DNA of 64,000 bases, from NCBI RefSeq assembly GCF_004365965.1, contig NZ_SOEB01000001.1, positions 329,432 to 393,431 of the forward strand, written 5' to 3'. The notes beneath the pieces were generated by a model. It made no database searches. It was not told the origin of the DNA and saw only the letters and a list, made by a program, of their open reading frames with translations. The stretch is from Rhodovulum visakhapatnamense (GTDB lineage: Bacteria > Pseudomonadota > Alphaproteobacteria > Rhodobacterales > Rhodobacteraceae). How positions within the stretch are numbered: position 1 is the first letter of the stretch; every line of letters starts with the position of its first letter. The position numbers and the translations under genes were made by a program. Below are positions 50,199 through 59,035 of this stretch, piece after piece.

Positions 50199-51218
50199 AT
50201 GGACGGCATCACCCAACTTGTGCCGCGCGACAGGTTCCTGCCGCTCTGCCCGCGCGAGACCCGCGTCGGGCAGGCGCGGCGGGCCGGGATCGAGATCGAG
50301 TTCGGCGGGCTGACCGAGGCCGAGGCCGCCGAGGTCGTTTCGCGCACGCTGGGCGGCAAGGTGCGCGAGATCGCCGCCCATGACCTCGAGGTCGACACCA
50401 CCGGCTGGGGCGCGGTCTCGATCTGCCTCGACACCGCCTTCCGCGACAAGGCCGGCAGCGCCCTGGCCGATCTGGGGTTGCAGCTTGGCCGCGCCGTGGT
50501 CCCGGTCGAGGTGGTGACCCCGCCCCTGTCGCCCGAGCAGCTGCCCGAGGCGGACCGGCTGCGCGGGGCGCTGCGCGCGGCGGGTGCGCAGGGCAGCCGC
50601 GAGGGGATGTTTCTCGGGTTCGGGCTGCATCTGAACCCCGAGATCGCCAGCCCCGAAGCCGCCGATCTGGTGCCCGTCGTCCGGGCCTTCGCGCTGATCG
50701 AGGACTGGCTGCGCAAGGCCGACCCGATCGACCCGTCGCGGCGGCTTCTGCCCTTTGTCGATCCCTATCCGCGCAGCTTCGTCGACCGGCTGGCCGCAGC
50801 CGGGCGCGGCTGGTCGCGGGACGACTTCGTCGACGCCTATCTGGCCGAGACGCCGACCCGCAACCGCGGGCTCGACATGCTGCCCTGCCTTGCCCATCTC
50901 GCGGGCGACCGGGTGGCCCAGGCGCTTGGCCCCGGCGCCGACGCGGTCGGGGCGCGGCCCACCTTCCATTACCGCCTGCCCGATTGCCGGATCGACGAAC
51001 CCGGCTGGCGGCTGGCCTATGAATGGAACCGCTGGGTGATGGTCGAGCGGCTGGCCGCCGACACCGCCGCGCTGGAAGGGCTGGCCGCCGACTGGCTCGA
51101 CTACCGGGCGGCGCTGACCACCACCCGGTCGGACTGGTTCGACCATCTCGACCGGGTTCTCTGCGGGCTGGAGCTTTGGGACGGCGCATGCGGTTCGGAC
51201 GCCACGACCGGCCGCTGA
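50199..51218 (+). CDS. Amidoligase family protein
   Basis: A 339-residue protein of the putative amidoligase family (glutamine-synthetase/carboxylate-amine-ligase fold): RRAGIEIEFGGLTEAEAAEVVSRT with the GIEIEF metal-binding strand, ICLDTAFRDKAG, and the FLGFGLHLNPEI strand near residue 145 with the conserved His. It should form an amide or peptide bond using ATP. The 3' end overlaps by 31 bases with a class I amidotransferase gene. Such pairs are known from comparative genomics of amidoligases; substrate unknown. AAGGCGG precedes the start. Confidence 0.85.
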   Translation: MDGITQLVPRDRFLPLCPRETRVGQARRAGIEIEFGGLTEAEAAEVVSRTLGGKVREIAAHDLEVDTTGWGAVSICLDTAFRDKAGSALADLGLQLGRAVVPVEVVTPPLSPEQLPEADRLRGALRAAGAQGSREGMFLGFGLHLNPEIASPEAADLVPVVRAFALIEDWLRKADPIDPSRRLLPFVDPYPRSFVDRLAAAGRGWSRDDFVDAYLAETPTRNRGLDMLPCLAHLAGDRVAQALGPGADAVGARPTFHYRLPDCRIDEPGWRLAYEWNRWVMVERLAADTAALEGLAADWLDYRAALTTTRSDWFDHLDRVLCGLELWDGACGSDATTGR

Positions 51219-51931
51219 TCGCGGTGACCACCTCGTCCCGCTCGGGATGGCGTGTGTTCCCGCTGGTGGCCTTCAACCTCTGGCTTGCGGGCGGGCGCGG
51301 GGTGCGCTGGGGCACCGGGCGCAGCGCCGATATCGACGGGGTCGACGGGCTGATCATCGGCGGCGGCGACGACATCTCGCCCGATCTCTACGGCATGCAG
51401 CTGGTGACCTCGGCCCGGCTCGACCCGGCGCGGGACGCGCTGGAACGGCGCCTGGTCGAGGCCGCCATCGCCCGCGGCAAGCCGGTTCTGGGGATCTGCC
51501 GCGGCGCGCAGATGCTGAACGTCGCGCTCGGCGGCACGCTCGACCAGGACGCCTATGGCACCTATACCGCCTCGAAACGGGTCTGGACCGTCCTGCCGCG
51601 CAAGGCGGTGACCGTCCTGCCCGGCACCCGGCTGGCGCAGATCGCAGGCCCCCGCCCGATGCGGGTCAACGCGCTGCATTCACAAGCCGTGGCGCGGCTC
51701 GGCGAGCATCTCGAGGTCGCGGCGCGCGACCGGGGCGGCATGATCCAGGCGGTCGAGCGGCGCCGCGATCCCTTTGCCCTGGGGGTCCAGTGGCACCCCG
51801 AACATCTGTTCTATGCCCGCCGTCAGCGCGCGATCTTCGCGGCCCTGGTCGCGGCGGCGTCGGCGATGCGCGGCGCCCGCGGCCAATGGAAGGCCGTCGA
51901 CAGGTTTCTGGAACAGGCGAGACTGGACTAG
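51188..51931 (+). CDS. Class I glutamine amidotransferase-like / gamma-glutamyl hydrolase (peptidase C26)
   Basis: A 247-residue C26-type protein: DGLIIGGGDDISPDLYG near residue 53, the nucleophile in VLGICRGAQMLNVALGGTL, and the catalytic His-Glu in GVQWHPEHLFY. Related enzymes cleave gamma-glutamyl amides such as gamma-glutamyl-GABA. Directly downstream of, and overlapping, the amidoligase, so it may remove a gamma-glutamyl group from, or recycle, the ligase product. The ATG at 51188 is where homology begins. Confidence 0.88.
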   Translation: MRFGRHDRPLIAVTTSSRSGWRVFPLVAFNLWLAGGRGVRWGTGRSADIDGVDGLIIGGGDDISPDLYGMQLVTSARLDPARDALERRLVEAAIARGKPVLGICRGAQMLNVALGGTLDQDAYGTYTASKRVWTVLPRKAVTVLPGTRLAQIAGPRPMRVNALHSQAVARLGEHLEVAARDRGGMIQAVERRRDPFALGVQWHPEHLFYARRQRAIFAALVAAASAMRGARGQWKAVDRFLEQARLD

Positions 51932-52082
51932 ATCGGCCAGAAAAGCGACCGTCCGGGCGACACTGGACGCGGCGGTGCAGCGGTGCAGGAAGAGACCTGG
52001 CGAGAAAAGACAACTTGGTGATATATGTTCTGAGGCCCGCAGCGCAATACCGCATTCCGGCACAGGGCCTCTGTGAAAAATG

Positions 52083-52119
52083 ACGTGGTTTTGGCAACGG
52101 AAAATCCGCGGCTCCACGT
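52083..52119. promoter_or_regulatory. Inverted repeat ACGTGG / CCACGT upstream of cytochrome c' gene
   Basis: Two perfect 6-base half sites, 25 bases apart, in the AT-richer segment 58-94 bases before the cytochrome c' start. Between them lies TTGGCA, a possible -35, and just after them TTATAG, though the spacing between these two is longer than ideal. No match to an FNR or NnrR box was seen. Confidence 0.25.
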
Positions 52120-52176
52120 TATAGAGACCGGCGCGCGAACATGAGCCAAACCCGCAACCCAGGACGGAGACCTGCA

Positions 52177-52632
52177 ATGCACAAGATTCTTCTGACCGCC
52201 GCTCTGGCCGCGCTGCCGCTGGCGGCCTCGGCGGCCGACGTGAAGGACGACGTCGTCGAGGCCCGCCAAGGCTATTACAGTCTGCTCGGCGCCAACATGG
52301 GCACCCTCGTGTCGATGGTCAAAGGCGAGACCGACTATGACGGGGCCAAGGCGCAGACCGCGGCCGACAACATGCTGACCCTCACCCGCTACAATGTCGG
52401 CCATCTCTACATGCCCGGCACCTCGAATGCCGACATGCCCGGCCGCACCGATGCGCTGCCGAAGATCTGGGAAGACATGGCCGGCGTTCAGGAAAAAGGC
52501 ATGGCCTTCGTGAAGGCGGTCGAAAACCTCAACGAGGTCGCCGGGCTCGACAAGGGCGAACTGGCCAAGGGCGTGCAGCAAGTCGGCGGCACCTGCAAGG
52601 GCTGCCACGACGACTACCGCGCCAAGCACTGA
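52177..52632 (+). CDS. cycP: Cytochrome c' (class II c-type cytochrome)
   Basis: A 151-residue precursor: signal peptide MHKILLTAALAALPLAASA, a four-helix bundle, and the heme site CKGCH (Cys140, Cys143, His144) near the C-terminus as in all cytochromes c'. These periplasmic proteins bind NO and are linked to nitrosative-stress tolerance. Start chosen by the GGACGGAGACCTGCA leader. The b-type cytochrome gene follows after 21 bases. Confidence 0.93.
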   Translation: MHKILLTAALAALPLAASAADVKDDVVEARQGYYSLLGANMGTLVSMVKGETDYDGAKAQTAADNMLTLTRYNVGHLYMPGTSNADMPGRTDALPKIWEDMAGVQEKGMAFVKAVENLNEVAGLDKGELAKGVQQVGGTCKGCHDDYRAKH

Positions 52633-52653
52633 GACTGACCTGAGGATCGCACC

Positions 52654-53265
52654 ATGAAGGATACAAGCACCGCCCCCGCCGACACCGAAACCCTGCAGAC
52701 CGTCCGGATCTGGGACCCGCTCCTGCGCCTCTTCAAATGGGCCTTGACGATCTCTGTCATCGCGGCCTGGGGCCTGGGGCATTTCGGCCCCGACCAGATG
52801 ACCCTGCATTTCTGGTTCGGCTATGCGGTGCTTGGCCTTCTGGCGTTCCGGCTGCTCTGGGGCCTCTGGGGCCCCGAGCATGCCCGGTTCTCAAGCTTCG
52901 CCTACGGTCCCTTCTCCATCCTGAAATACGTCTTCGGGATGTTCCGCCGGAAACCGTCCTACTGGCCGGGGCATAACCCGGTGGGCGGGCTTTTCGTCTT
53001 CATCCTGCTGGGCGCGCTGCTGCTGCAGGCGGGATCGGGCCTTTTCGTCGACCCCGACGACTACATCAATGTCGGCCCGCTGGCGAAATACGTCGGTTCC
53101 GAAACCACCCGCGCCGCGCTGAAATTCCACATCCAGATGGGCTGGGTGGTGCTGGGGCTCGTGGCGCTGCACGTCGCGGCCATCGCCTTCTATTCCAAGT
53201 GGAAGGGCGAAAACCTGGTGACGCCCATGATCACCGGCAAGAAGACCGTCCGCAAGGATCTCTGA
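52654..53265 (+). CDS. Cytochrome b561-type membrane protein
   Basis: A 203-residue four-helix b-type cytochrome of the Ni/Fe-hydrogenase-cytochrome-b/b561 superfamily: IWDPLLRLFKWALTISV, LHFWFGYAVLGLLAFRLLWGLWG and KFHIQMGWVVLGLVALHVAAIAF supply the paired heme-ligand histidines. Located directly after cytochrome c', it probably passes electrons from the quinone pool to that cytochrome. Confidence 0.9.
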   Translation: MKDTSTAPADTETLQTVRIWDPLLRLFKWALTISVIAAWGLGHFGPDQMTLHFWFGYAVLGLLAFRLLWGLWGPEHARFSSFAYGPFSILKYVFGMFRRKPSYWPGHNPVGGLFVFILLGALLLQAGSGLFVDPDDYINVGPLAKYVGSETTRAALKFHIQMGWVVLGLVALHVAAIAFYSKWKGENLVTPMITGKKTVRKDL

Positions 53266-53280
53266 ACGACAGCTACGCGC

Positions 53281-53303
53281 CCGGGGCCTCGCCGAGGCCC
53301 CGG
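53281..53303. terminator. Strong palindromic hairpin after cytochrome b561 gene
   Basis: A perfect inverted repeat CCGGGGCCTCG-C-CGAGGCCCCGG starts 16 bases past the stop. No T-run follows, as is frequent in this genome, but the location fits a terminator. Confidence 0.6.
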
Positions 53304-53437
53304 AGCGGCGCGCTTTCCGCCGTCCCCGGATCGACCGTCCCGCAAGCCCGGCATCCGCCCCAAGGTCGCCCCAAGGCCGCCCCCGCCCCCTTCATTTCGT
53401 CCTTTTCCCCTCCGGCCGGGCGGCTTAGAGGACCGGC

Positions 53438-54610
53438 ATGACTTACGATGCGATCATCCTCGGAGCCGGGGCTGCCGGCCTTCTGGCGGCGGCCACCGCC
53501 GGACAGGCGGGGGCGCGCGTGCTTCTGCTCGACCACGCCGAGGCGGCCGGAAAGAAGATCCTGATCTCGGGCGGCGGGCGCTGCAATTTCACCAATACCG
53601 GCGCGGGCCCCGGCAATTACCTGGCAGAGAACCCGCATTTCGCCAAATCGGCCCTGGCCCGCTATACCCAATGGGATTTCCTCGCGCTGGTCGAGCGCCA
53701 CAGGATCGCCTGGCACGAAAAGACCCTGGGGCAGCTGTTCTGCGACGGCTCGGCCCGGCAGATCGTGACCATGCTGCTGGACGAATGCGCCCGCGGCGGG
53801 GTCGAGATCCGGCTCTCGACCCCGATCGGCGAGATCGGCCATGGCGACGGGCTCTTTCGCGTGGCGGGCGCCACGGCGCCGCAGCTGGTTCTGGCCACCG
53901 GCGGCCCCTCGATCCCCAAGATGGGCGCGACCGGCATCGCCTATGACATCGCCCGGCGCTTCGGGCTGGGGATCGTGCCGCCCAGACCCGCGCTGGTGCC
54001 GCTGACGCTGGGCCCCGATGCGCAGGACCTGACGGGCATTTCGGGGCTGTCCTGTCCCGTGACGGCGCGGGTCGGCACGGCCAGTTTTACCGAGGCCGCG
54101 CTTTTCACCCATCGCGGCCTGTCCGGCCCGGCCATCCTGCAGGTCTCGTCCTACTGGACACCCGGCGCGCCGGTGACGCTGACGCTGGTCGAGAACGCGG
54201 CCGGGCGCCTGCGCGCGGCACGGCACAAGGCCCCCCGCGCCCGGCTCCGCGCCGCGCTGAGCGAGATGCTTCCGAACCGGCTGGCCGAGGCGATGGCCGC
54301 CCGGATCGGGTTCGGGACCGAGCTTGGAAACACCTCCGATGCCGAGATCGACCGCGCCGCCGCCGCACTTGGCGGTCTTACGCTCTTCCCGACCGGCACC
54401 GAGGGCTATGCCAAGGCCGAGGTGACCGCGGGCGGCATTTCGACCGCCGGGCTGTCCTCGCGCACCATGGAGGCCACGGCCGTTCCCGGGCTTTACGCCA
54501 TCGGCGAGGCGGTCGATGTCACGGGCTGGCTGGGCGGCTACAATTTCCAATGGGCCTGGTCCTCGGCCCGGGCCGCAGGCGAGGCCATCGCCGCCCGGTG
54601 CCGAAGCTGA
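53438..54610 (+). CDS. BaiN/HI0933-family FAD-dependent oxidoreductase
   Basis: A 390-residue flavoprotein: AIILGAGAAGLLAAATAGQAG FAD motif, KKILISGGGRCNFTNTG (family hallmark) near residue 38, FTHRGLSGPAILQVSSYW, and VTGWLGGYNFQWAWSSARAAG at the end. The BaiN/YhiN family is widespread; only the gut bile-acid member has an assigned reaction. No partner gene nearby. Confidence 0.9.
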   Translation: MTYDAIILGAGAAGLLAAATAGQAGARVLLLDHAEAAGKKILISGGGRCNFTNTGAGPGNYLAENPHFAKSALARYTQWDFLALVERHRIAWHEKTLGQLFCDGSARQIVTMLLDECARGGVEIRLSTPIGEIGHGDGLFRVAGATAPQLVLATGGPSIPKMGATGIAYDIARRFGLGIVPPRPALVPLTLGPDAQDLTGISGLSCPVTARVGTASFTEAALFTHRGLSGPAILQVSSYWTPGAPVTLTLVENAAGRLRAARHKAPRARLRAALSEMLPNRLAEAMAARIGFGTELGNTSDAEIDRAAAALGGLTLFPTGTEGYAKAEVTAGGISTAGLSSRTMEATAVPGLYAIGEAVDVTGWLGGYNFQWAWSSARAAGEAIAARCRS

Positions 54611-54677
54611 TCGCGGCGCCGGGCCGGGTCGTCGGCTGACGCCCGGAGACGCCCGGCCGACCTGAGGAACCGGCGGG

Positions 54678-55352
54678 CTAGTCGAGCCCGTCGATCCCCA
54701 GCCGCTCGCGCATGAAGGCCAGCGCGACCGACAGCCCGTCGGGGGCGATGCCGTGGCCCGTGCCCTTCATCACATGGGCATAGACCTCGAAGCCCGCGCC
54801 GCTCAGCGCATTGCCGGCTTCGGGCAGGGATTCGACGGGCACCACGTCATCCGCATCGCCATGCACCAGCAGAACCGGCGGGCGCGAGACGGCTTCGTCC
54901 TCCAGCGTCTCGGGCGCCAGCAACCGGCCCGAAAAGCCCACCACGCCCGCGACGGGCGCGGGACGGCGCGGGGCGACATGCAGCGCCATCATCGTGCCCT
55001 GGGAAAAGCCGAAGAGAATGACGTTTTCGGGCGCGACGCCTTCTTCTTCCAGCACCGCGTCGAGCCAGGCATTGAGGTCGTCGACCGCGCGCCGCATGCC
55101 CGCTTCGCTTTGTTCCTCGGACGAGCCGTCGATCCAGGGGATCGGGAACCACTGAAAGCCGAAGGGCACACCTTCGCAGCGCTCGGGCGCATCGGGGGCC
55201 AGAAAGGCCGTGCCCGGCATATGCGGCCCCAGCGGCTGTGCGAGCCCCAGCAGATCGGCCCCGTTCGCGCCATAGCCGTGCAGGAAGATCACCAGACGGT
55301 CGGTCCGGCCCCTGGCCGCACCCGCGCGCCCCGATTCAAGCACCCGTGTCAC
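54678..55352 (-). CDS. Alpha/beta-hydrolase, phospholipase/carboxylesterase family
   Basis: A 224-residue hydrolase: LVIFLHGYGANGADLLGLA, nucleophile Ser near 117 in LFGFSQGTMMALH, Asp in HGDADDVVP and the His in KGTGHGIAPDG. It matches the acyl-protein-thioesterase/carboxylesterase group. The GTG at 55352 overlaps the glycosylase stop as GTGA, so the two are coupled. Confidence 0.88.
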   Translation of the reverse strand: MTRVLESGRAGAARGRTDRLVIFLHGYGANGADLLGLAQPLGPHMPGTAFLAPDAPERCEGVPFGFQWFPIPWIDGSSEEQSEAGMRRAVDDLNAWLDAVLEEEGVAPENVILFGFSQGTMMALHVAPRRPAPVAGVVGFSGRLLAPETLEDEAVSRPPVLLVHGDADDVVPVESLPEAGNALSGAGFEVYAHVMKGTGHGIAPDGLSVALAFMRERLGIDGLD

Positions 55353-55978
55353 CTGATCCCCTCCCTGTCCTTGGCCACCCGGTAGTAGGCCCAAAGCGCC
55401 CGCGCCGCAACGGCCCGCCACGGCGCCCAGGGCTCGGCCAACTGACGCAGGGCGCGTTCGCCGGGCCGGTCGGGCAGGTCGAACAGAAGCCGCGCCGATT
55501 CCTGCAGCGCGAGATCGGCGGGCGCGAAGACATCGGCCCGGCCAAGCGAGAACATCGCGTAGATCTCGGCGGTCCAGCGACCGATGCCGGGAACCGCGAC
55601 CAGCGTGGCGATGACCTCTTCGGTGGGTTCGGTGCGCAGCGCGACAAAGTCGATGCCCGCCCCCGCCAGCGCGCGCGCATAACGGATCTTCTGGCGCGAG
55701 AGCCCGCAGGCGCGCAGATCCTCGTCGCTGGCCCACAGGATCTTGCGCGGGCCGGTCAGCCGCGCGGTCTTCATCCGGGTCCAGATCGCATCGGCCGCCG
55801 CGACCGAGACCTGCTGGCTGACGATGGCCGACAACAGCGCCTCGAACCCGTCCTTGCGGCGGCGCAAGGGCAGCGGCCCGGTCAGCGCCAGCGCCTGGGC
55901 AAAGCGCGGCTCGACCGCCACAAGATGCGCCGCGCCTTCGGCCACGCAGGCCTCGGTTTCGATGATCCGTCCCACCAT
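55349..55978 (-). CDS. DNA-3-methyladenine glycosylase (AlkA-like, HhH-GPD)
   Basis: A 209-residue HhH-GPD glycosylase: LLSAIVSQQVSVAAADAIWTRM, the helix-hairpin-helix VAVPGIGRWTAEIYAMFSLGR near residue 130 and the catalytic Asp region DVFAPADLALQ. It excises alkylated bases. Shorter than E. coli AlkA because the N-terminal TBP-like domain is missing, as is common in this branch. The MVGRIIETE start is chosen by homology. Confidence 0.9.
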   Translation of the reverse strand: MVGRIIETEACVAEGAAHLVAVEPRFAQALALTGPLPLRRRKDGFEALLSAIVSQQVSVAAADAIWTRMKTARLTGPRKILWASDEDLRACGLSRQKIRYARALAGAGIDFVALRTEPTEEVIATLVAVPGIGRWTAEIYAMFSLGRADVFAPADLALQESARLLFDLPDRPGERALRQLAEPWAPWRAVAARALWAYYRVAKDREGIR

Positions 55979-56093
55979 GGACCGGACGATAGGCCCGCGC
56001 GCCGCGCCCGCCAAGAGCCATCCCGTCCGCGCCCCGGCACGTCGCCGAAATAGCGGCTTCCCCCCTTTACGCCGCCGCGCTAGGTCAGAGGCC

Positions 56094-57317
56094 ATGACCA
56101 TGGATATCGCCCCCTCCCGCGAAAGCAGGCGCGCCCGGCGCAATGTGACCGTTCTGGTGCTGGCCCAGGCGTTTCTGGGGGCGCAGATGTCGATGATCTT
56201 CACCGTGGGCGGGCTGGCCGGGCAGACGCTTGCGCCCAATCCCTGTCTCGCGACACTGCCGATTTCGCTGATCGTGCTGGGGTCCATGCTGTCGGCGGGG
56301 CCGCTGTCGGGCTTCATGCAGCGCGCCGGGCGGCGGGCCGGGTTCCTGCTGGGCATCGCCGGTGGGGCGGCTGGCGCGGGCATCGCGGCACTGGGGCTGT
56401 ATCAGGGGTCCTTCGGGCTTTTCCTCGCCGGGTCGTTGCTGACCGGGCTTTATATGTCGGCGCAGGGCTTTTACCGCTTCGCCGCCGCCGACACCGCCGA
56501 GGGCACGTTCCAGCCCAAGGCAATTTCCTACGTGCTGGCGGGCGGGCTGGTGGCCGCGATCCTCGGGCCGCAACTGGTGAAGGTGACGGCCGAGGCGATG
56601 GTGATCCCGTTTCTCGGGACCTATCTGGTCGCCATCGGCATCAACCTGTCGGGCGTCCTGCTGTTTGCCTTTCTCGACATCCCGCGCCCGCCGCCGCACG
56701 ATCCGGCGCATCACCGGGGCCGGAGCCGGGCCGATCTGCTGCGCGATCCCGCCATCGCCGTCGCCATCATCTGCGGGATGGTGTCCTATGCGCTGATGAA
56801 CCTGGTGATGACCTCGACCCCGCTGGCGGTCGTGGGCTGCGGCTTCGACACCGGCACCGCCGCCGATATCGTCACCGCCCATGTGCTGGCGATGTATGTG
56901 CCCAGCTTCTTCACCGGCCATCTGATCGCCCGCTTCGGCGCCCGGCCCATTGTGGCGCTGGGGCTTGCGATCCTCGCCGCTGCGGGTGCCGTGGCGCTGA
57001 CCGGCGTCGAGATCGAGAGCTTTCTGATGACGCTGATCCTTCTGGGGATCGGCTGGAATTTCGGCTTTATCGGCGCGACCGCGATGCTGGCGCAGTCCCA
57101 CGGACCCGAAGAGCGCGGCGCCGTGCAGGGGATGAACGATATCCTCGTCTTCGGCGGCGTCACCCTGGCCTCGCTGGCCTCGGGCGGGCTGATGAACTGT
57201 TCGGCCAGCTCGGCGCAAGAGGGCTGGATGGCCGTCAACATGGCCATGGTGCCGTTCCTGGCGCTTGCGGGCGGCGCGCTGATCTGGCTGACCCTGCGCC
57301 CGAAGGACGAGACCTGA
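56094..57317 (+). CDS. MFS transporter
   Basis: A 407-residue twelve-helix transporter. The loop following helix 2, SGFMQRAGRRAGFL, is the MFS signature, and the second half carries FTGHLIARFGARPIV. It resembles the YfnB/RhtX-like uncharacterised MFS proteins of proteobacteria; substrate unknown. A second ATG two codons on is possible. Divergent from the glycosylase gene. Confidence 0.88.
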   Translation: MTMDIAPSRESRRARRNVTVLVLAQAFLGAQMSMIFTVGGLAGQTLAPNPCLATLPISLIVLGSMLSAGPLSGFMQRAGRRAGFLLGIAGGAAGAGIAALGLYQGSFGLFLAGSLLTGLYMSAQGFYRFAAADTAEGTFQPKAISYVLAGGLVAAILGPQLVKVTAEAMVIPFLGTYLVAIGINLSGVLLFAFLDIPRPPPHDPAHHRGRSRADLLRDPAIAVAIICGMVSYALMNLVMTSTPLAVVGCGFDTGTAADIVTAHVLAMYVPSFFTGHLIARFGARPIVALGLAILAAAGAVALTGVEIESFLMTLILLGIGWNFGFIGATAMLAQSHGPEERGAVQGMNDILVFGGVTLASLASGGLMNCSASSAQEGWMAVNMAMVPFLALAGGALIWLTLRPKDET

Positions 57318-57371
57318 GGCCGCCCGCATCCGGCCCCCTTGGCGGGACCGGATGTGGGCATCGAAAGTGGA

Positions 57372-58742
57372 CTACCCCAGGACCGAGGCGACGGCGCGCG
57401 CGGTCACGTCGACCACCCGGTCGGCCTCGTCGCGGGTCAGGCACAGCGGCGGGGCAAAGCCGACGATGTCGCCCTGCGGCATCGCCCGGGCGATCACGCC
57501 CTCTTTCAGCATCGCGGCCACCACGGCGCCCGCGACCTTGCCCGGCGGGTCGTAGAAGGTCCGCGAGCCCTTGTCCTCGACCAGCTCGACCGCACACAGC
57601 ATCCCCTCGCCGCGAATGTCGCCGACATGGGCGTGCTCGCTCAGCGCGGTCTGCATCGCAGTGACGAAATAGCCGCCCGTCTCGGCCGCGTTCTTCACCA
57701 GCCCCAGATCGTCGATCAGCTTGAGGTTGGCGACACCGGCCGCGGCGCCGATGGGATGGGCGGAATAGGTCCAGCCATGGCCGATGGGGCCGAATTCATC
57801 GGTGCCCTGTTCCAGAACCGTCCACATCCGGTCCGACACGATCGACCCCGACAGCGGCGCATAGGCCGAGGTCAGGCCCTTGGCGATGGTGATGAGATCC
57901 GGTTTCAGCCCGTATTTCAGTGACCCGAACATCTCGCCCAGACGGCCGAAGCCGGTGACGACCTCATCGACGATCAGCAGGATGTCGTGCTTTTGCAGGA
58001 TCGGCTGGATCGCGTCCCAATAGCCTGCGGGCGGCGGCACGATGCCGCCCGTGCCCAGCACCGGCTCGCCGATGAAGGCGGCGATGGTGTCAGCGCCTTC
58101 ACGCGCGATCAGCGCCTCCAGCTCGGCCGCGCAATGGGCGACGAAATCGGCCTCGGTCATGTCGAGATCGGGGCGGCGGAAGTAATAGGGCGCCTCGGTA
58201 TGCAGGATCGGCGCCAGCGGCAGGTCGAACTTGTTGTGGAAGCCCGCAAGCCCCGTCAGCGACCCCGTCATCAGCCCCGAGCCGTGATAGCCCCGCCAGC
58301 GGCTGACGATCTTCTTCTTTTCGGGCCGGCCGAGCACGTTGTTGTAATACCAGACAAGCTTGATGTTGGTCTCGTTGGCATCCGATCCGCCAAGCCCGAA
58401 ATAGACCTTGGACATGTGGTCGGGCGCGCGGTCCATGACCATCTTGGCCAGCGTGATCGAGGCCTCGGTGCCGTGGCCCACATAGGCGTGGTAGTAGGAC
58501 AGCTGGCGCGCCTGTTCGGCGATGGCCTCGGCGATCTCGGTTCGCCCGTAGCCCACATTCACGCAGTAAAGCCCGGCGAAGGCGTCCAGCAGGCGCGTGC
58601 CGTCGCGATCCTCGATGAAGACGCCCTGCCCGCCTGCGATCACCCGTTCCGGGGCCTCGCCGCGCGCGAACTGCGCCAGATGGGTGGAGGGGTGGAAAAA
58701 GCTCTCCCGATCCCACTGTTCGAGCATGTCGTTTTTCAGCAT
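57372..58742 (-). CDS. Class III aminotransferase (aspartate aminotransferase family; DAB-transaminase-like)
   Basis: A 456-residue PLP enzyme: YVNVGYGRTEIAEAI-type N-terminal region (CVNVGYG), GLGGSDANETNIKLVWYYNN, ILLIVDEVVTGFGRLGEMFG and the PLP lysine in LITIAKGLTSAYAPLSG. Omega-amino-acid:pyruvate or 2,4-diaminobutyrate transaminases belong here. Its divergent neighbours, an ectoine-hydrolase-like M24 protein and a deacetylase, would supply 2,4-diaminobutyrate, so a DoeD-like role is plausible but unproven. Confidence 0.85.
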   Translation of the reverse strand: MLKNDMLEQWDRESFFHPSTHLAQFARGEAPERVIAGGQGVFIEDRDGTRLLDAFAGLYCVNVGYGRTEIAEAIAEQARQLSYYHAYVGHGTEASITLAKMVMDRAPDHMSKVYFGLGGSDANETNIKLVWYYNNVLGRPEKKKIVSRWRGYHGSGLMTGSLTGLAGFHNKFDLPLAPILHTEAPYYFRRPDLDMTEADFVAHCAAELEALIAREGADTIAAFIGEPVLGTGGIVPPPAGYWDAIQPILQKHDILLIVDEVVTGFGRLGEMFGSLKYGLKPDLITIAKGLTSAYAPLSGSIVSDRMWTVLEQGTDEFGPIGHGWTYSAHPIGAAAGVANLKLIDDLGLVKNAAETGGYFVTAMQTALSEHAHVGDIRGEGMLCAVELVEDKGSRTFYDPPGKVAGAVVAAMLKEGVIARAMPQGDIVGFAPPLCLTRDEADRVVDVTARAVASVLG

Positions 58743-59035
58743 ACGCGGTGTCCTTTCTTCCGGCACCGGCGCCGCAGGCGCGGACGGCCGATGCGTTTCG
58801 GTCCGGGGCATGCGTGGCCCCCACTCGTCCCATCCCTACCCCAAGCGGGACCGGGTCTCTACCCCGCCGCCCGGAAAGGCGGCAGAACGCGCCGTCGGTC
58901 ATGTGTTGCCGGGGGGCGCCAAGGCTCGGCCCTTGACGGGGAAAACCGGCTTCTGTCTGATCGGGCGCATCGCCCCCCTTCCCCTCTCCGCCCCGGCCCG
59001 TCCGGCGGCGGCCTGCCGCGAGGAGCCATCCGCCC
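58743..59035. other. Divergent promoter region between aminotransferase and M24 gene
   Basis: About 290 bases between divergent genes, so both promoters must be inside. No operator repeat that I can defend and no AsnC/Lrp or MocR gene beside it. The M24 gene has GAGGAG just before its start. Confidence 0.45.

Noticed and set aside
51932..52176. FNR or NnrR box upstream of cytochrome c'
   Set aside because: TTGGTGATATATG and TTGGCAACGG were considered but lack the second half-site at the right spacing.
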